A stretch of DNA of 8,783 nucleotides from Proteiniphilum sp. UBA5283 (GTDB lineage: Bacteria > Bacteroidota > Bacteroidia > Bacteroidales > Dysgonomonadaceae), in contig DHSP01000022.1 in the NCBI GenBank assembly GCA_002408485.1, forward strand, positions 1 to 8,783, written 5' to 3'. Below are positions 6,161 to 8,783 of this stretch, piece by piece. Position 1 is the first letter of the stretch. Every line of letters begins with the position of its first letter. The position numbers and the translations under genes are program-made. A model generated the notes under the pieces. That model worked only from the letters and a program-made list of their open reading frames with translations, did no database searches and was not told where the DNA came from.

Positions 6161-6877
6161 ATGTTTGAATTCTTCGATAAGGAACTCGGCAAAATTCTCG
6201 TGACCCCTCATAAAAGGGCGAAACGAGTGATCGCAAGGCGAAAAAGCGACCATATTCAGTTGACTGTGCCCTACAGGTTTACCATGAGGCAAGTCAGTTC
6301 TCTGCTGCAGGAGATGAAGCCGCAGATATCAAGACTAAAACCGTTGTCCAGGCCGATCTTTGCCGAGGGGGATAAAATTTCTTCCTTCACATTCGACGCA
6401 CAGATAGTCCGGACTGCATATGTAGAAAAGCCGGCACTATCGTTAAAGGAAAGGAATCTGCATATCTACATGCCGCAAAGGAGCGACCTGTCGCTGCCAG
6501 CTAATCAGCAGTTCATCAAAGAAGCAATCATTGGGGTTTTGCGGATTGAGGCCAAACGAATTTTGCCTGTAAAAGCGGACTCCTTTGCCCGGAAGCATGG
6601 TCTCAGCTACCACGACATAAAAATTAACAGTAGCAAAGGGCGCTGGGGAAGTTGTTCTGCGCAGAAAGATATCAACTTTTCACTCTTTCTGATGCTGTTG
6701 CCCGAGAAGCTGATCGATTACGTAGTATTACACGAACTTACTCACACGGTGGAGATGAATCACGGTGAAAGATTCTGGGTGCTGCTTGACCGGTTTTGTG
6801 ACGGTCAGGCCCGTAAACTGAGCAGGAAAGTGAAAAAATTCAAACCGGACTGGTACGATTTCCTGGTACAGGATTAG
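6161..6877 (+). CDS. YgjP/DUF45-family zinc metallopeptidase (SprT/M48-like)
   Basis: The 238-residue protein ends in the DUF45/YgjP signature. SSKGRWGSCSAQKDINFSLF (157-176) is followed by the zinc site HELTH (191-195), with catalytic Glu192 and ligands His191 and His195. A third likely ligand, His201, lies in EMNHGERFW (198-206). The N-terminus (about 12-37, ILVTPHKRAKRVIARRKSDH followed by IQLTVP) matches the basic beta-strand start of the family. There is no signal peptide or membrane span, so it should be cytoplasmic. The family is predicted to be proteolytic; its physiological substrates are mostly unknown. It is the only plus-strand gene, divergent from mlaE with 100 bp between starts and convergent with the BrkB-like gene with 14 bp between stops. 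The ATG at 6161 gives a family-like N-terminus, but an in-frame GTG at 6200 is possible if the message starts late. Confidence 0.87.
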   Translation: MFEFFDKELGKILVTPHKRAKRVIARRKSDHIQLTVPYRFTMRQVSSLLQEMKPQISRLKPLSRPIFAEGDKISSFTFDAQIVRTAYVEKPALSLKERNLHIYMPQRSDLSLPANQQFIKEAIIGVLRIEAKRILPVKADSFARKHGLSYHDIKINSSKGRWGSCSAQKDINFSLFLMLLPEKLIDYVVLHELTHTVEMNHGERFWVLLDRFCDGQARKLSRKVKKFKPDWYDFLVQD

Positions 6878-6891
6878 GCTGCTGTGGGTGC

Positions 6892-8442
6892 TCAAAGATC
6901 CTTTAGAAGCAGATCGCTGTTATTCTCATACATGCACAGGCGGGTGTTGACCAGCACGTTCCAGTGTTCGTGAAACTCGCCCTCCATATCGATCATAAAA
7001 TCCTCCGACCCCTTTTCGTCCAGCTTGGCCATCAGATAGTTCACGGAGATCAGGTTAATATCTACCGCCGGTTGAAAAGCCATAACCAGCTCATCTTCGG
7101 GAGAAGGGGTAGCAGAGATCACATTTATCTCCATCAATTCATCCAGGATGTCGTGTGTCAGCCGCGACGGCACCTTGCACTTTTCGGAGATCTGATCGGC
7201 AGTATAGGGAGGCAATTCTTCGGCAAAGCGGCGAATAATCACCGAAGCGATCATCAGCGTAAAAAAATCCCTGTACCTCCTGCTGATATTTCGCGTCTCT
7301 TTTTCAAATGAAAACTTACGCACATTCTGTGCGGCATAGGAGACCTCGGCACCAATAAGGGTAATAAACCAGGACAACTGTATCCACAAAAGCATCAGCG
7401 GAATGGCCGCAAAAGTACCGTAGATGGCATTGTAGCGTGTAATCCACAACTGTCCGCTCAGGTAAAGCATCTGAAAAAATTGAAAAGCTACCCCCGCAAG
7501 AATGCCTGCCAGCAGAGCATTCTGGAATTTCACTTTAACATTGGGTAGATACTTATATACGGCAGTAAATATCAGGATCATTACCACGAAAGGAATAATA
7601 TTCAGAAGCCGGGGAATAAACGGATACAGAATATAGATTATTTTGAGTGTGTTATTTTGCGGGTAACTGATAATATTCAGCGCGTTGACGAGAATAAAAA
7701 ACAGAGGAATGAAAAGCACCATAGCCGAATAATCCGTGACTTTCCGTCCGATACTCCTGCCTTTGCTTACCTGCCAGATCTTGTTCAGGTTGCTCTCGAT
7801 ATCATTAAAGAGAAGCAGGATGGTATAGAGAAACAGCAAGATACCCACACCCGCAAAAACACCCCCTCCTTTGGCTTCCTCCAGCGAATTTTTAATTAAC
7901 TGAAACAACAAATTCAAAAACTCGCGCGTCCTTCCTTCCGCCGTAGCTTCCTCCTGAAACTGTATCCGATCAGCCCCAACATCAGAGGGGGCCACACGGC
8001 CGCTATTTATGGAGTTCAACGCCTCTATGCCAATGACTGCCGTATCGGGCAGCGTAACTGTTTGCGCAACAATCTCGATAGTGTCTGTTTTCTCACCAGT
8101 CATCAGGTTAAAGATGCTGCTCTCCATAATATTTTCAATCCCAAAACCACGAGCAATAGCGAAGATGACAGCCAGCAACGGAACAATGGAGAGAAGGGTG
8201 CGGTAGGTAAGCGAACGGGAACTGGCGGCAATATTCAGCTCCTGCACATTCCGCACAGTGAGCATGACAATCTTGATAGCGTTATAGAGGATATTCTTTT
8301 TGTTGGACAGCGTCTCCGGATTGGAACGCCAGATATCGTAAGATAAAAATCTGATTATCTCTTTCACTTTGATCCTCAGCCGATCGAGCCTGCCGGGTTC
8401 TTCCTCTTCATCGCGGTACCTGTTTTTACCGTTCTTCTCCAT
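6892..8442 (-). CDS. YihY/BrkB-family inner-membrane protein with C-terminal winged-helix-like tail
   Basis: This 516-residue integral membrane protein belongs to the YihY/BrkB family (often misnamed ribonuclease BN), whose function is not settled. Hydrophobic spans lie at about 82-100, 195-215, 238-258, 281-297, 307-327 and 344-366. The family motif YNAIYGTFAAIPLMLLWIQL (338-357), continuing to LIGAEVSYA, is clear. After the membrane core a cytoplasmic tail (about 375-516) contains a segment resembling a winged helix (YTADQISEKCKVPSRLTHDI, 413-432, then LDELMEINVISAT). E. coli YihY is about 290 residues, so both this tail and a long loop between the first two spans (about 115-180) are extra. 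The frame is open upstream to 8634, but those 64 codons are rnpB sequence; the ATG at 8442, MEKNGKNRYRDEEEE, is the sensible start. It sits about 20 bases after the rnpB 3' end. Confidence 0.88.
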   Translation of the reverse strand: MEKNGKNRYRDEEEEPGRLDRLRIKVKEIIRFLSYDIWRSNPETLSNKKNILYNAIKIVMLTVRNVQELNIAASSRSLTYRTLLSIVPLLAVIFAIARGFGIENIMESSIFNLMTGEKTDTIEIVAQTVTLPDTAVIGIEALNSINSGRVAPSDVGADRIQFQEEATAEGRTREFLNLLFQLIKNSLEEAKGGGVFAGVGILLFLYTILLLFNDIESNLNKIWQVSKGRSIGRKVTDYSAMVLFIPLFFILVNALNIISYPQNNTLKIIYILYPFIPRLLNIIPFVVMILIFTAVYKYLPNVKVKFQNALLAGILAGVAFQFFQMLYLSGQLWITRYNAIYGTFAAIPLMLLWIQLSWFITLIGAEVSYAAQNVRKFSFEKETRNISRRYRDFFTLMIASVIIRRFAEELPPYTADQISEKCKVPSRLTHDILDELMEINVISATPSPEDELVMAFQPAVDINLISVNYLMAKLDEKGSEDFMIDMEGEFHEHWNVLVNTRLCMYENNSDLLLKDL

Positions 8443-8458
8443 AACTATTCTGGTAATG

Positions 8459-8464
8459 AAAAAA
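8459..8464 (-). terminator. T-run after rnpB P1 helix, possible terminator
   Basis: Six consecutive Ts on the minus strand follow directly after the GC-rich 3' strand of P1. In rnpB genes the terminal helix plus a U-run can act as an intrinsic terminator. The matching 5' P1 strand is outside the window, so stem strength cannot be checked. The BrkB-like start codon is only 16 bases further on. Confidence 0.35.
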
Positions 8465-8783
8465 GCAGCAGGCCTGTAAGCCGGGTTCTGTCTCCCGAAC
8501 ATTTCGGGACGTTTGTCATTTATCTGCGGAGAGATGTCACCATCCACCTTTAGCGGCCTACCCCCCGGCATCGGGCGAGCAACCCTACCTATCCGGTATA
8601 CATGGCCTTGCAACCCATAATGCGTACGGCACACCGTGTTGCCACGGCACCCGGTGGGCTCTTACCCCGCCTTTTCACCCTTACCCCTTGCGGGGCGGTT
8701 GTTTTCTGTTACGCTCATCTGCCCTCACGAACAGCTTCCCGTTAGGAAGTATGGTGCCCTATGTTGCCCGGACTTTCCTCCCC
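8465..8783 (-). ncRNA. rnpB: RNase P RNA, bacterial class A (5' end cut by window edge)
   Basis: This is the catalytic RNA of RNase P, which trims the 5' leaders of pre-tRNAs. On the minus strand the conserved blocks appear in order. GAGGAAAGTCCGGGC (8780-8766) and ACAGAACCCGGCTTA (8491-8477) pair to form P4. GGGTGAAAAGGCGGGGTAAG (8680-8661) is the P10-P12 region. AGATAAATGAC (8525-8515) is the J18/2 block before the 3' end. The 3' P1 strand (about ACAGGCCTGCTGC) is followed by six Ts (8464-8459). About 320 nt are visible; the 5' P1-P3 part lies beyond 8783. A 6-bp hairpin CCCGAA-ATG-TTCGGG (8508-8494) sits between J18/2 and the 3' P4 strand, where the E. coli RNA is shorter. The exact 3' end is estimated. 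Confidence 0.95.

Noticed and set aside
6061..6192. 44-residue N-terminal extension of MlaE
   Set aside because: It would cover the whole divergent promoter region and overlap the peptidase start; the family N-terminus fits the ATG at 6060.
8443..8634. 64-residue N-terminal extension of the BrkB-like protein
   Set aside because: These codons are the RNase P RNA sequence read as protein; the conserved structural blocks of rnpB explain the bases fully.

Overview
The window looks like a chromosomal segment of a Bacteroidota bacterium, most plausibly from the Bacteroidales (Dysgonomonadaceae/Porphyromonadaceae-like). This is inferred from protein character and gene content. The clues are an ECF sigma factor followed by a FecR-type anti-sigma gene, a sufC-sufD-sufS cluster with a Cys-tailed SufD, a BrkB/YihY protein with a long C-terminal tail, and promoter-like TAnnTTTG boxes upstream of several genes. 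Most genes are ordinary housekeeping functions. No mobile element, CRISPR array or tRNA was seen.

Layout. Nearly everything lies on the minus strand, so transcription runs from high to low coordinates. At the right edge is the RNase P RNA gene (rnpB, its 5' end cut by the window edge). A BrkB/YihY-family membrane protein follows almost immediately (8442-6892). A single plus-strand gene, a YgjP/DUF45-type zinc metallopeptidase (6161-6877), converges on it with 14 bp between the stops. About 100 bp separates the peptidase from the divergent mlaE-mlaF pair (permease and ATPase of an MCE-type lipid transporter). After a 131-bp gap comes sufC-sufD-sufS, for iron-sulfur cluster assembly, with sufD and sufS overlapping by 14 bp. 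After another 137 bp comes an ECF sigma factor (883-320). Its promoter region carries an 18-bp palindrome. An 88-bp gap with a 9-bp inverted repeat then leads to a FecR-like anti-sigma gene that runs off the left edge and contains an in-frame TAA.

How the genes work together. SufS supplies sulfur from cysteine. SufC and SufD form part of the scaffold that builds the cluster, but SufB, the core scaffold subunit that usually precedes sufC, is not in this window. MlaE and MlaF form the membrane core of a phospholipid transporter whose MCE substrate-binding subunit must be encoded elsewhere. The sigma/anti-sigma pair would normally control a surface nutrient-uptake locus to the left, but the anti-sigma gene appears interrupted.

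I found no convincing undescribed multi-gene system. The most interesting points are the interrupted anti-sigma gene, the palindrome on the sigma promoter, the sufB-less suf cluster, the CxxCxxC tail of SufD, and the tight rnpB-yihY junction.
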